A stretch of 64,000 bases of DNA from Mycolicibacterium novocastrense (GCF_001570485.1 NZ_BCTA01000056.1:1-64000); one strand, 5' to 3'; shown: positions 1 through 7,719, counted from the stretch's first letter. Made by a program: numbers and translations. The notes: generated by a model not told the origin, from the letters alone.

Positions 1-32
1 GTTGCAATGGATAACCTTCAGACACTAGCCAC

Positions 33-302
33 GTGACCTGCGGAAACGCGGAGATCCGTCACGGCAGCCGGGCAGGACCCCCAGAGAAACGCCTCCACAG
101 CGGTATCGCGTTGTTCACCCCCGATCAGGTCCACAGCGGAGCCTGGATACAGCAATGGCTTCAACGCGACCAAGCCCTGCAGGCCTACTACGACACCCAC
201 CCCGAACGCTTCCGCAAGCGCCCACAAACCAACAACCCCAACCCCGTCGTCGGCATCAACCTCCCCCCAGAAAACGACCTCGACCGACTCCACGCAGCTT
301 GA
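33..302 (+). pseudogene. C-terminal remnant of an integrase-core transposase
   Basis: The reading frame ends in a segment (HSGIALFTPDQVHSG, then HPERFRKRP and a terminal INLP) that looks like the extreme C-terminus of rve/DDE integrase-core transposases of the IS3/IS481 type. No catalytic DDE residues or upstream domain are present: in the same frame a stop codon lies at 12-14. The first about 25 codons do not fit the family, so the recognisable part starts near base 105. No terminal inverted repeat is visible within the window. I read it as a dead insertion-sequence scar; a transposase fragment continuing left of the window in another frame is possible. Confidence 0.6.
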
Positions 303-328
303 CAGCGCCCGTGAACGAACGGGATCAC

Positions 329-937
329 TCACAAATCGCCTGGGAGGGTGGGGCGCAGGCCTGCCAGTAGGGAGCGCACGCCGAGGCGCCACCGCTGTTC
401 GATCGAGGGCGCCGACGACCCCAGCCACCGCCCGAGTTCCTGGACCGCCAGCCCCTGGGCGAGCGCCAGCAGCACGTGAGCGATGTCGGCGACGTCACCG
501 GTCAGCAGTCCCGCGTCGACGCAGCGCTGGATCCGGCCGGTGAACGCCGCGCGCACCGAGGCGCCGGCGGCCGCTTCGTCGGGCCCGGGGTCCAACTCGG
601 CGAACGGCCGCGCGAACATCAGCTGGGCAAGGCGGGGATACGACCGGCAGAACGACCGGAAGACCGGCACCAGCCGTTCGAGATCGGCGAGGGGATCCTC
701 GGTCAGCGGCACGGTCTCCAGTTCGGCGCCCAGCAGCCGGAAGCCCTCGAAGACCATCGCCCGCAGCAGTCCCGCCTTGTCGGAGAACAGCTCGTACACC
801 GCGGGTACCGACGTGCCCGCCCGCTCGGCGACGCGGCGCGTGGTGAACCCCGAGATCCCTTCCTCGGACAGCGTCGCGATCGCCACCTCCAGCAGGTGGT
901 CTTTCAGCTCGGGCGTGCGCCGTTTCGCCCTCGGCAC
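329..937 (-). CDS. TetR-family transcriptional regulator, probably autoregulating the echA3 operon
   Basis: The 202-residue protein starts at GTG (MPRAKRR) and has a TetR N-terminal helix-turn-helix at about residues 12-55 (ATLSEEGISGFTTRRVAERA followed by VPAVYELFSDKAGLL). The C-terminal half is the variable ligand-binding and dimerisation domain. Its start lies only 9 bases after the echA3 stop, so both are almost certainly one transcript, with the regulator as distal gene. An inverted repeat overlaps the only good promoter upstream of echA3 (1678-1713), which fits autoregulation. The ligand is unknown; an acyl-CoA is a guess from the neighbour. Confidence 0.85.
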   Translation of the reverse strand: MPRAKRRTPELKDHLLEVAIATLSEEGISGFTTRRVAERAGTSVPAVYELFSDKAGLLRAMVFEGFRLLGAELETVPLTEDPLADLERLVPVFRSFCRSYPRLAQLMFARPFAELDPGPDEAAAGASVRAAFTGRIQRCVDAGLLTGDVADIAHVLLALAQGLAVQELGRWLGSSAPSIEQRWRLGVRSLLAGLRPTLPGDL

Positions 938-946
938 CGTGCCGGC

Positions 947-1648
947 CTAGCCGAGGCTAAATTCGGTTGCCAGTCCGTCGATTCCGGCCCTAATGGCTTG
1001 TAGCGCCGACTCGCGGGCCTTCATCTTGGTCGCGACGTGTGCGCTGGTGTGCACGGTGTTCGCCAGTTCCGCGGCCACCTCCTGCGCTCGCGCCAACACG
1101 CGATCGGCCTCGACGATTTCGTCGAGCCACCCGCCGTAGACGGCTTCGTCGCCGGCGAACGTCGACGCCAGCGCCGCGGCCCGCTGGTAGACCGCCGGGG
1201 TCAGCCGAAACCGCATGATCTCCAGTGCGGCGACCGGGATCGTCATGCCGATCGCCACCTCGATCGCCTGGCAGCGGGTCTTCGGCTGGCCGACCCGGTG
1301 GTCGCCGGACAGCAGCAGAAACGATCCCATCGCGATGGCCGGACCCGTCGCGGCCATGACCACCGGCACCGGGAAGGTCAGGCACCGCACCGCGAGCTCG
1401 AACCCGCCCGCGAGCATCCCCAGTGCGGCCTGCGCGTCGCCGGACTGAAACACCGTCAGGTCGAAGCCACCGCTGAACACGCGACCGTTGCCCGCGAGCA
1501 CGACCGTCTTGGCGGCATCCTTCTCCGCGCGGTCGAGCGCCTCGTTGATCGCGGTCTGCATGGCCGGGCCCAGGACATTGACCTTGCCGTCGTCCAGCGT
1601 GATCGTGGCGACCGAATCGTGGTGTTCATAGCCAACGGGGCTGCTCAT
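947..1648 (-). CDS. echA3: Enoyl-CoA hydratase/isomerase family protein (EchA3-like)
   Basis: This 233-residue crotonase-fold protein has the N-terminal ITLDDGKVNVLG strand, the first oxyanion-hole segment GNGRVFSGGFDL (about 52-63) and the second at ATGPAIAMGSFLLL (about 99-112). The crotonase catalytic glutamates are not evident, so the exact reaction (hydratase, isomerase or other) is open. The length matches M. tuberculosis EchA3. The ATG is preceded by a GAAGGAG ribosome site 4-5 bases upstream. It is first gene of a two-gene operon with the TetR regulator. Role by family: CoA-thioester conversion in fatty-acid degradation, in the cytosol. Confidence 0.88.
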   Translation of the reverse strand: MSSPVGYEHHDSVATITLDDGKVNVLGPAMQTAINEALDRAEKDAAKTVVLAGNGRVFSGGFDLTVFQSGDAQAALGMLAGGFELAVRCLTFPVPVVMAATGPAIAMGSFLLLSGDHRVGQPKTRCQAIEVAIGMTIPVAALEIMRFRLTPAVYQRAAALASTFAGDEAVYGGWLDEIVEADRVLARAQEVAAELANTVHTSAHVATKMKARESALQAIRAGIDGLATEFSLG

Positions 1649-1677
1649 CGCTTCTCCTTCGAATGCTGGCGGCTAAT

Positions 1678-1713
1678 CGTATCGATGTTACGAAACACCG
1701 ATACGTATGCCAA
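1678..1713 (-). promoter_or_regulatory. echA3 promoter with overlapping inverted-repeat operator
   Basis: On the minus strand a -35 TTGGCA (1708-1713) and a -10 TAACAT (1685-1690) are separated by 17 bases, about 37 bases upstream of the echA3 ATG. An inverted repeat with 7-base arms CGTATCG (1678-1684) and CGATACG (1699-1705) straddles the -10 box, with one arm in the spacer and one just downstream. Such placement is typical of a repressor site; the TetR protein encoded by the second gene is the obvious candidate. Confidence 0.6.
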
Positions 1714-1818
1714 GAAATCTGGGGTAGTCGGCTACGCGCGACGCCCGAAGGCCGCCCTCGTACCGTTCGAGGAGCCCGGTGGCGAGGGGTTGCCGGGCTC
1801 CATCGCCCCCGCCCGGGA

Positions 1819-2637
1819 TCACGCGATACGGTGCCGCGCCGTGTTGGTCTTGAGGATCTGGGTGTGCGCTTCTTCGAATTCGGCGTCGATGTCGACCGGC
1901 CGACTCTGAACCGCCCCGTTGCGTGGCTTGCGCTGCGGCCCTTCGGTTTCCGTGCGGTACCGATCGCGGATCTCGTCGACCGAGGACCGAACCCGGTTGA
2001 TCTCCTGACGCAGCACGTCTTCGCGGCTCTCGTTGGCCGCGTAGTGGTAGTAGGTCAACAGATGACGCAGCAGCTCCAGCTTCTGCTTCTCCTGACGGGC
2101 CAGGTCGTGCGTGGTCAACAGCTCGAGCCGCTCGACCGGGTGCAGCGTCGACCAGTCCAGCACCGCCGTCGAGCGGTACCGGTGACGTGAGCCCTTCTTC
2201 TTGGCGTACCCCTGCCGGTCGTAATAGGTGACTGCACCGTCGAATCGGGATGCGATGGCCTCGCCGAGCTCGCGACGGTCCAATGCCGAATCCCAGACGA
2301 TGCGCCATTCCTGTCCGGGCGCCAGATACGGGATTTCGGCGGGCAGGTTCAGCGGTGCGATGTCGACATAGCGGTCGTCGTAGACGTTCTCGTATTTGGC
2401 CACCGTCGGCGGATGCGCGAAGTCGAACCGAATGTTGTAGGCCGGCGTCCGGCCGAAGTTCTTGACCACGAGCTCGATCAGGTGCCAGTCGTTGGCCGCC
2501 GGCTCCATGAACATCGCCACGTTGGGCTGCATCAGCTCTTCGCTCTGCCGACGTGCCCGCTGATACTGCCGCCAGGCGTAAACCAGGGCGGCGATCCCCA
2601 CCACGACGGCGAGCCAGGCGGCCAGCGCCGTCCACAT
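1819..2637 (-). CDS. Hypothetical membrane-anchored protein
   Basis: From ATG at 2637 the product is 272 residues, with one hydrophobic helix at about residues 2-22 (WTALAAWLAVVVG onward) followed by RQYQRARRQSEE. The rest is soluble: a beta-rich region (about 45-140, containing VVKNFGRTPAYNIRF) and a charged, probably helical C-terminal part with EKQKLELLRHLL. A GTG at 2709 would add 24 residues before the helix; neither start has a clear ribosome site. I do not recognise a named family, although the N-terminal helix plus a domain starting PNVAMFMEP is common among actinobacterial hypotheticals. It lies tail-to-tail with nothing and between echA3 and a DUF2235 gene. Confidence 0.7.
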   Translation of the reverse strand: MWTALAAWLAVVVGIAALVYAWRQYQRARRQSEELMQPNVAMFMEPAANDWHLIELVVKNFGRTPAYNIRFDFAHPPTVAKYENVYDDRYVDIAPLNLPAEIPYLAPGQEWRIVWDSALDRRELGEAIASRFDGAVTYYDRQGYAKKKGSRHRYRSTAVLDWSTLHPVERLELLTTHDLARQEKQKLELLRHLLTYYHYAANESREDVLRQEINRVRSSVDEIRDRYRTETEGPQRKPRNGAVQSRPVDIDAEFEEAHTQILKTNTARHRIA

Positions 2638-2777
2638 GCCGGCCGAGAGGCCCAGAACCCCATCCGCATCCACGCACCGCTGTATATCATGCAGCCGCGG
2701 ATCCCACACCCTTTGCTATTTTGGCGGTCACGTCGATTAGAAGGCCCGGCGCCGACGATCTTGACCGGCGCAATTCG

Positions 2778-3833
2778 TCACGGCCGGCTTGCCGGCGTCA
2801 ACTCCGCGGTATTGCTGACCAGCTCGCCGAACGACGCGGCGAGCCCCAAGTCGGCCATCACACGATCGGCCGTCGCAGCCCTCGGGTGGACCAATCGCTC
2901 ACCGCGCGCCGCCCAGTCCAGATCCGACCACGTCACGCGGGTCGGCAAGCGCTTCCAATACTGCGGACGCTCGCGCAGGTACAACTCCACGCTGGAATGG
3001 ACGGCCGCGTTGTCGGGCAGCTTGCGCAGCGAGACGGTGTGGGCGGTCTCGGCGAGCGCGTCGTACTGACCGGGTGCGGGCAGCGTGTCCATGTGCTCGT
3101 CGGAAATCGACAGCCCGGCGCTCAGCGCGCCGTCGAGCATCCAGTCGAAGCTGATTTCGGCCAGCGGGATGCATGCCCCCGGCCCTCCGGCGACGTCGCA
3201 GTGGGCGCCGCGGAACCAGACTTCCTCGATACGCTGCGACGCCGAGGTCGTCAACCGTTCGCCGGGGCGCCCGTCGATCGCGACCGCGTGCCTGCCGGAT
3301 TCGACGTTGGGCATCGGCGCCGGCATCGACCGACGCGTCAAACCAGGGATGCTCACCGCGTCCCAGATGCCCAAAAACCGCACGGGGACGGGAATTTCGC
3401 GCTGCTGGTCCAGCCGCGAGGCGATCTGCGTGACGCGCGTCCAGTCCTGTTGGTCGCGTCCGGTCCGCGGCAGGGCATACGCGCCGAGCACGAAATCCGT
3501 CAGCTCGGGCAGCACCCCGACGGTGGACAGCAACCGGGTCAGGGTCTGAGCGCAGTAACCGCCGCGACCGACGCCGAACAGATAGATCGGATCACCAGGC
3601 TCCCAGCTGTCGACCAGGAACCGATAAGCCTCGGCGATGGCACCGCGGGCGTCGTCTGCGGCGGCCCTGAAGGGGCGTAGCGTCTTCCCGGGGCTCGCGA
3701 TGGCTCCCGGGTGATACCAGGTGAGCTGGTCGGGGACGTCGTCGAGAAGACGAAAGAGTCGATGCGCGTTGGTCGCCGTCTGGGGTTCGGGATAGCCACG
3801 GGTGCGGTCGAAGCACAGCACTAGCTTCTTCAT
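2778..3833 (-). CDS. DUF2235-type alpha/beta-hydrolase-like protein with a degenerate active site
   Basis: The product is 351 residues from ATG 3833, chosen because MKKLVLCFDRTRG is the normal DUF2235 N-terminus and a GGGGGG run lies a few bases upstream; 34 further upstream codons are poor coding sequence. The fold signature includes TATNAHRLFRLL, RGAIAEAYRFL and the nucleophile elbow. In DUF2235 proteins the elbow normally reads GFSRGA; here it reads GVGRGG (about 87-92), so the catalytic serine is glycine. The N-terminal DGT-like motif reads DRT. It is probably a non-catalytic or altered member. No signal peptide is seen. Confidence 0.75.
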   Translation of the reverse strand: MKKLVLCFDRTRGYPEPQTATNAHRLFRLLDDVPDQLTWYHPGAIASPGKTLRPFRAAADDARGAIAEAYRFLVDSWEPGDPIYLFGVGRGGYCAQTLTRLLSTVGVLPELTDFVLGAYALPRTGRDQQDWTRVTQIASRLDQQREIPVPVRFLGIWDAVSIPGLTRRSMPAPMPNVESGRHAVAIDGRPGERLTTSASQRIEEVWFRGAHCDVAGGPGACIPLAEISFDWMLDGALSAGLSISDEHMDTLPAPGQYDALAETAHTVSLRKLPDNAAVHSSVELYLRERPQYWKRLPTRVTWSDLDWAARGERLVHPRAATADRVMADLGLAASFGELVSNTAELTPASRP

Positions 3834-4040
3834 AGTGGCCCCCCGGCCCGAATAATTGACGCTAGGGTCTACAAGTTTGCCCCCGCGCGGCCATCTTGTC
3901 CAGAAATTCGTGCTTCTTGACCCATATGCCGGCAACCTGCGAAAAAAGTCAGTAGCCGAATCGTCGGCAAACTCATGTCGCAGTTGCCCGAATGGTGGCG
4001 CACCTTCCGCGCATCGCGTTGGAGCGGGTGCCGGCGAAGG

Positions 4041-4754
4041 TCAGCCGCCCATCAGCATGCGCCACTGGTCGAGGGTGCTCGCCCGGTAGACGTAGTTGGT
4101 CTGGCGCACCTCCGACAGGGAGGCGCTGGGCTCGGCCGAGTACCAGTGGCCGGGGAACACCGTCGGGTCACCGGAGAGCTTCGCCAGCGCCTGCAGGCTG
4201 CGGAACATGTCGTCGACGTTGCCGCCGGGGAAGTCGGTGCGGCCGCAGCCCTCCAGAAACAGGGTGTCGCCGGCGACGAGGCGCCCGTCGAGCAGGAAGC
4301 ACTGGCTGCCGGGGGTGTGACCGGGCGTATGCAGAAGTTCGATGTCGATGTCGCCGACCTTGACGACGTCACCGTGCTGGTGTGCGGTGAGCTCGCTGCG
4401 CGCGATGCCCGTGACTTTCGAAACCCAGTCCGCCTCAAGCGCGTTGACGTGCACCGGCACGCTCGTGCGCTCCAACAGTTCGGCGAGTCCCTTGAGTTCG
4501 AACCCCATCATCGAGCCGCCGATATGGTCGGGGTGGTGGTGGGTGACCAGCACGCCGGACAGCCGCATGCCGTCGGCCTCCAGCGCGTCGACGAGATCGC
4601 CTGCGGCGTAGGCGGGGTCGACGACCACCGTGTCGCGGGTCTCGCGGTCGCCGATCAGATAGGCGAAGTTGCGCATCTGCTGGGCGATCATGTCGCCGGC
4701 CGCGAAGTCGCGACCGGACAACAACTGGCGGAAGTAGAGCCGATCCGAAGCCAT
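4041..4754 (-). CDS. Metallo-beta-lactamase-fold hydrolase, glyoxalase II-like (Rv0634c orthologue)
   Basis: The 237-residue protein carries the zinc signature THHHPDHIGG at residues 71-80, the later histidine in LLHTPGHTPGSQ, the bridging aspartate in VAGDTLF and a C-terminal VFPGHWYS histidine. This is the glyoxalase II / hydroxyacylglutathione hydrolase group; since mycobacteria lack glutathione, the physiological thioester is unknown. Start ATG at 4754. Its position upstream of the thrT-metT-rpmG-hadABC block matches Rv0634c. The NYN-domain gene ends 34 bases upstream on the same strand, so the two may be cotranscribed. Confidence 0.88.
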   Translation of the reverse strand: MASDRLYFRQLLSGRDFAAGDMIAQQMRNFAYLIGDRETRDTVVVDPAYAAGDLVDALEADGMRLSGVLVTHHHPDHIGGSMMGFELKGLAELLERTSVPVHVNALEADWVSKVTGIARSELTAHQHGDVVKVGDIDIELLHTPGHTPGSQCFLLDGRLVAGDTLFLEGCGRTDFPGGNVDDMFRSLQALAKLSGDPTVFPGHWYSAEPSASLSEVRQTNYVYRASTLDQWRMLMGG

Positions 4755-4788
4755 GTCCGTCAGCGTATCTGGGCCCGGACTTCGGGGC

Positions 4789-5649
4789 TCAGTCCTGGCT
4801 GCGCAACCGCACCATGCGGATGGTGCTGCTCTCGTCGAGTTCGACGAGGTCGGTGTGCGAACGCAGGAAGTCGCTGAAGGACTTGAACCCGAGAGACTTC
4901 TCCGAGAACGACGGGTCCATGCGCCGCATCTGAGCCTTGACCGCCGAGTTGTGCAGCCAGTCGGAGTCGTCCTTGCCGTGCGCGATGCGCAGCGCCCGTT
5001 CGAGCAGCGCGGTCGCGGCGGCCTGCGGGTCGGGCTGCTCCGGTTCCTGCTCGGCGTCGGCCTTGGTGCGGCGCCGCTTCGGCGCTTCCGACTTCACCGC
5101 CGGAACGCCGGGCAGCGCGTCGTAGGAGACGTACTCGTCGCAGGCAGCGGTGAGCGAGCGGCTGATCGATCCGGTGATGCCGATCCCAACGACGTAGCGC
5201 CCGAGGCGTTTGCACCGCTGCGCGAGCGGGATGTAGTCGGAGTCGCCGGCGACGATGACGACGTGGGTCAGATCGGGCAGCCGGAACATGTCCTCGACGG
5301 TGTCGACCGCCAGCCGGATGTCGGCCCCGTTCTTGCTGTACGCGGCGGCCGGGAACAGCTGCACCAGGTCGACCGCCCGTCCGACGAGCTGGTCGCGGTA
5401 GTCGGCGTTGACGTCGGTCGACCAGTCGGCGTAGGCCTTGGTCAGCACCAGCGTGCCGAACGACGACGCGTAGTCGATGATCGCACCGACGTCCACGGTG
5501 GCTTGGGTCAGCCGGCCCGGATTTTTGTGAAAGCCCGCCGCCTTGTCGCGCTGAAACGAGTTGCGCCCGTGGATCTGGTCATACCGGGAGATCACGATGT
5601 TGTCGAAGTCGAGGTACACCGCCACACGGGTCGCGCCGGGTTCGGTCAC
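4789..5649 (-). CDS. NYN-domain (LabA/DUF88-like) putative ribonuclease with C-terminal OST-HTH/LOTUS domain
   Basis: The 286-residue protein has a PIN-like NYN domain at about residues 8-165, with conserved acidic residues in VYLDFDNI (D14, D16), KNGADIRLAVD (D110, D116) and VAGDSDYIPL (D135, D137). A charged linker (about 185-208, KRRRTKADAE) leads to an OST-HTH/LOTUS-like domain (about 209-275, with SLGFKSFSDFLRSH). Family knowledge: NYN domains are metal-dependent RNases and LOTUS domains bind RNA, so RNA cleavage is the likely role; the substrate is unknown. Start is GTG with an AGGACGG site. It is divergent from the thrT tRNA operon. Confidence 0.82.
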   Translation of the reverse strand: MTEPGATRVAVYLDFDNIVISRYDQIHGRNSFQRDKAAGFHKNPGRLTQATVDVGAIIDYASSFGTLVLTKAYADWSTDVNADYRDQLVGRAVDLVQLFPAAAYSKNGADIRLAVDTVEDMFRLPDLTHVVIVAGDSDYIPLAQRCKRLGRYVVGIGITGSISRSLTAACDEYVSYDALPGVPAVKSEAPKRRRTKADAEQEPEQPDPQAAATALLERALRIAHGKDDSDWLHNSAVKAQMRRMDPSFSEKSLGFKSFSDFLRSHTDLVELDESSTIRMVRLRSQD

Positions 5650-5709
5650 TGTTCCGTCCTATCATTCGGCGACTAGAGTCGGACAGTAACGGTTGCGGTG
5701 ATCAGCGGT

Positions 5710-5739
5710 TTGGCGCGGCAATCGGCGAGACTGTACCCT
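5710..5739 (+). promoter_or_regulatory. Probable promoter of the thrT-metT-rpmG-hadABC unit
   Basis: A -35-like TTGGCG (5710-5715) and a -10-like TACCCT (5734-5739) are separated by 18 bases, placing a start near 5745, about 38 bases before the first tRNA. It is the only convincing pair in the short gap after the divergent NYN gene. Confidence 0.4.
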
Positions 5740-5782
5740 CTTTAAGGCTCGCGCCGCGCTGCGCGAACCTCGAAGTAGGCAG

Positions 5783-5855
5783 GCCCCCTTAGCTCAGTCG
5801 GCAGAGCGTTTCCATGGTAAGGAAAAGGTCAACGGTTCGATTCCGTTAGGGGGCT
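5783..5855 (+). tRNA. thrT: tRNA-Thr (GGT)
   Basis: A 73-base cloverleaf. The acceptor arms GCCCCCT and AGGGGGC pair fully, and the D-arm contains TTAGCTCAGTCGGCAGAGC. The anticodon stem TTTCC/GGAAA encloses loop ATGGTAA with anticodon GGT, and the T-loop is TTCGATT. No CCA is encoded. It decodes ACC/ACU. It is first gene of the tRNA-rpmG-had cluster, as in M. tuberculosis. Confidence 0.95.
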
Positions 5856-5862
5856 CGGTGAG

Positions 5863-5880
5863 CGGGCGGACATCCGCCCG
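5863..5880 (+). other. Short hairpin between thrT and metT
   Basis: CGGGCGG (5863-5869) and CCGCCCG (5874-5880) form a perfect 7-bp stem with loop ACAT in the 33-base spacer between the two tRNAs. It may help processing of the dicistronic precursor. There is no T-tract, so it is unlikely to be a strong terminator. Confidence 0.45.
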
Positions 5881-5888
5881 GATCCCGG

Positions 5889-5962
5889 GGCGGTGTAGCT
5901 CAGCTGGTTAGAGCGCACGACTCATAATCGTGAGGTCGGGGGATCGAGCCCCCCCACCGCTA
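5889..5962 (+). tRNA. metT: tRNA-Met (CAT), elongator type
   Basis: A 74-base cloverleaf. Acceptor arms GGCGGTG and CACCGCT pair with one terminal G-T. The D-arm contains TAGCTCAGCTGGTTAGAGC, and anticodon stem CACGA/TCGTG encloses CTCATAA (CAT). The full acceptor pair at position 1 argues for elongator rather than initiator tRNA. The T-loop reads ATCGAGC instead of the usual TTCGAGC, so position 54 appears to be A. No CCA is encoded. Confidence 0.93.
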
Positions 5963-5999
5963 CAGGCAACATCGAACGCGTAAACGAAGGACGAAGAAC

Positions 6000-6167
6000 G
6001 TGGCCTCCAGTACCGACGTACGGCCGAAGATCACTTTGGCTTGCGAGGTGTGCAAGCACCGCAACTACATCACCAAGAAGAACCGCCGCAACGACCCGGA
6101 CCGGCTCGAGATCAAGAAGTTCTGCCCGAACTGCGGCAAGCACCAGCCGCATAAGGAATCGCGCTAA
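6000..6167 (+). CDS. rpmG: 50S ribosomal protein L33, zinc-ribbon (C+) form
   Basis: A 55-residue protein starting at GTG ([13 protein letters not shown]). It contains two CxxC pairs (C15-C18 in ACEVCK and C42-C45 in FCPNCGK), which bind zinc in the C+ paralogue of L33. The sequence is nearly that of M. tuberculosis RpmG2. It lies 37 bases after metT and 52 bases before hadA, consistent with one operon. It is a component of the 50S subunit. By family knowledge mycobacteria often have a cysteine-free L33 elsewhere that is used under zinc limitation. Confidence 0.96.
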   Translation: MASSTDVRPKITLACEVCKHRNYITKKNRRNDPDRLEIKKFCPNCGKHQPHKESR

Positions 6168-6219
6168 GACGAGTCAGCCCGTAGGCGCGTCGCCCGGGTG
6201 CTAGGTAGGTTCACTAACT

Positions 6220-6696
6220 GTGTCGTTGTCCGAGCGCATCGTCGGGATGCAATACCGCTACCCCGACCACTACGTCGTCGGTCGCGAGAAGGTTCGCGAA
6301 TACGCGGTCGCGGTGAAGAACGACCATCCCGCGTTCTTCGATGAGGATGTCGCGGCCGAACTCGGCCACAAGGCGCTGCCCGCACCGCTGACATTCATGA
6401 GCGTCCTCGGGTACATGGCGCAGATATCGTTCTTCGAGCACGCGGGCGTCGGGATCAAAGACGCGAAGATCGTGCAGGTCGACCAGGTGATCAAGTACCT
6501 CAAGCCGATCTTCGCGGGCGACAAACTCTACTGCGAGGTGCAGGTCGACTCCGTGCGTCAGGCGCATGGCACCGACATCGTCGTGTTGAAGAACATCGTC
6601 ACCAACCAAGCCGGTGACGTGGTGCAGGAGACGTTCACGACCCTGGCGGGTCGGACGGGTGACGGAGAAGAGGGTTTTTCAGATGCCACTGCGTGA
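6220..6696 (+). CDS. hadA: (3R)-hydroxyacyl-ACP dehydratase subunit HadA
   Basis: A 158-residue hotdog-fold protein (MaoC-like N-terminal type) starting at GTG. HadA is the substrate-binding, non-catalytic partner of HadB in the FAS-II dehydratase that removes water from 3-hydroxyacyl-AcpM during mycolic-acid elongation. Segments LPAPLTFMSVLGYMAQ and IVQVDQVIKYLKPIFAGDKL are typical. Its last 14 bases overlap the start of hadB, so translation is coupled. Known family context: this complex is the target of thiacetazone and isoxyl. Confidence 0.95.
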   Translation: MSLSERIVGMQYRYPDHYVVGREKVREYAVAVKNDHPAFFDEDVAAELGHKALPAPLTFMSVLGYMAQISFFEHAGVGIKDAKIVQVDQVIKYLKPIFAGDKLYCEVQVDSVRQAHGTDIVVLKNIVTNQAGDVVQETFTTLAGRTGDGEEGFSDATA

Positions 6697-7111
6697 GTTC
6701 GCCTCGGTGAAGAAGGGCGACGAGCTTCCCGAGAAGGTGATTCCGCTGACGCGGCAGGACCTCGTCAACTACGCCGGGGTGTCGGGTGACCTCAACCCGA
6801 TCCACTGGGACGACGACATCGCCAAGCAGGTCGGCCTGGACACCGCAATCGCGCACGGCATGCTGACCATGGGCCTGGGTGGCGGGTACGTCACCGAGTG
6901 GGTTGGCGATCCGGCGGCGGTCACCGAGTTCAACGTGCGGTTCACCGCTGTGGTGCCGGTGCCCAACGACGGCATCGGGGCGGAGATCGTCTTCAACGGA
7001 CGCGTGAAATCCGTTGAACCCGAGACCAAGTCGGTGACCATCGCGCTCTCGGCAACCACTGGGGGCAAGAAGATCTTCGGCCGCGCGGTGGCCGTCGCGA
7101 AGCTGGCGTAG
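6683..7111 (+). CDS. hadB: (3R)-hydroxyacyl-ACP dehydratase catalytic subunit HadB
   Basis: 142 residues from ATG 6683 (MPLREFASVKKGDELPEK), preceded by a GGAGAAGAGGG site inside hadA. The hydratase-2 catalytic motif is clear in GVSGDLNPIHWDD, where the aspartate and histidine (D36, H41) form the active site. It acts as HadAB and HadBC heterodimers in the FAS-II cycle. The in-frame upstream extension to 6614 is excluded because it lies within hadA and lacks similarity. Confidence 0.96.
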   Translation: MPLREFASVKKGDELPEKVIPLTRQDLVNYAGVSGDLNPIHWDDDIAKQVGLDTAIAHGMLTMGLGGGYVTEWVGDPAAVTEFNVRFTAVVPVPNDGIGAEIVFNGRVKSVEPETKSVTIALSATTGGKKIFGRAVAVAKLA

Positions 7112-7113
7112 CC

Positions 7114-7677
7114 GTGGCTCTCAAAATCGACATCAAGGGAATGGTCTGGGAGTATCCGGAGCCTTATCACGTCGGCACGGAGCAGATTCGCCAGTACGCG
7201 AACGCCGTCAAGGCCCACGATCCGCAGAGCCACAGCGTGGAGGCGGCCAAGGCTTCCGGTCATGACGGGCTCATCGCGCCGCCGACGTTCATGTCGATCT
7301 TCGCGGTGATGATTCAGCGGCACTTCTTCCAGCACAACGATGTGGGCTTCGAGACCATGCAGATCGTGCAGGTCGACCAGAAGTTCAAGTTCCATCGTCC
7401 GATCCAGGCCGGTGATGTGCTGACCGGGACGCTGGAGATTCAGTCGGTGGACGAGCGCTTCGGCGCCGACATCGTGACCACCCGCAACATGCTGGTCGAC
7501 CAGAACGGTGGGCTCGTGATGGAGTCGTTCACCACCCTGATGGGCCACGAGGGCGACAACTCGATCTCGGCGGGCTGGGATCCGGAGACGGGGCAGGTCG
7601 TACGCAAGCCCGTCGTCCACGATCCGGTCGAGGATCCCGATGGCGCCGAGAGCGTGAACGGCGAGGCGTCTGTTTGA
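7114..7677 (+). CDS. hadC: (3R)-hydroxyacyl-ACP dehydratase subunit HadC
   Basis: 187 residues from GTG 7114, two bases after the hadB stop. It is a HadA paralogue: LIAPPTFMSIFAVMIQRHFF and QIVQVDQKFKFHRPIQAGD align with HadA, and it lacks the catalytic D/H motif. It pairs with HadB for the longer meromycolate intermediates. A C-terminal tail of about 30 residues (VRKPVVHDPVEDPDGAE) is low in structure. A hairpin immediately after the stop probably ends the operon. Confidence 0.95.
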   Translation: MALKIDIKGMVWEYPEPYHVGTEQIRQYANAVKAHDPQSHSVEAAKASGHDGLIAPPTFMSIFAVMIQRHFFQHNDVGFETMQIVQVDQKFKFHRPIQAGDVLTGTLEIQSVDERFGADIVTTRNMLVDQNGGLVMESFTTLMGHEGDNSISAGWDPETGQVVRKPVVHDPVEDPDGAESVNGEASV

Positions 7678-7679
7678 TC

Positions 7680-7719
7680 GCCGGCTTGCCGGTCGAAGCC
7701 TGATGACCGGCTCGCCGGT
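7680..7719 (+). terminator. Hairpin terminator after hadC
   Basis: GCCGGCTTGCCGGTC (7680-7694) pairs with GACCGGCTCGCCGGT (7705-7719) apart from a two-base internal mismatch and one G-T, with a 10-base loop, three bases after the hadC stop. There is no T-run, as is usual for mycobacterial intrinsic terminators. Confidence 0.55.
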
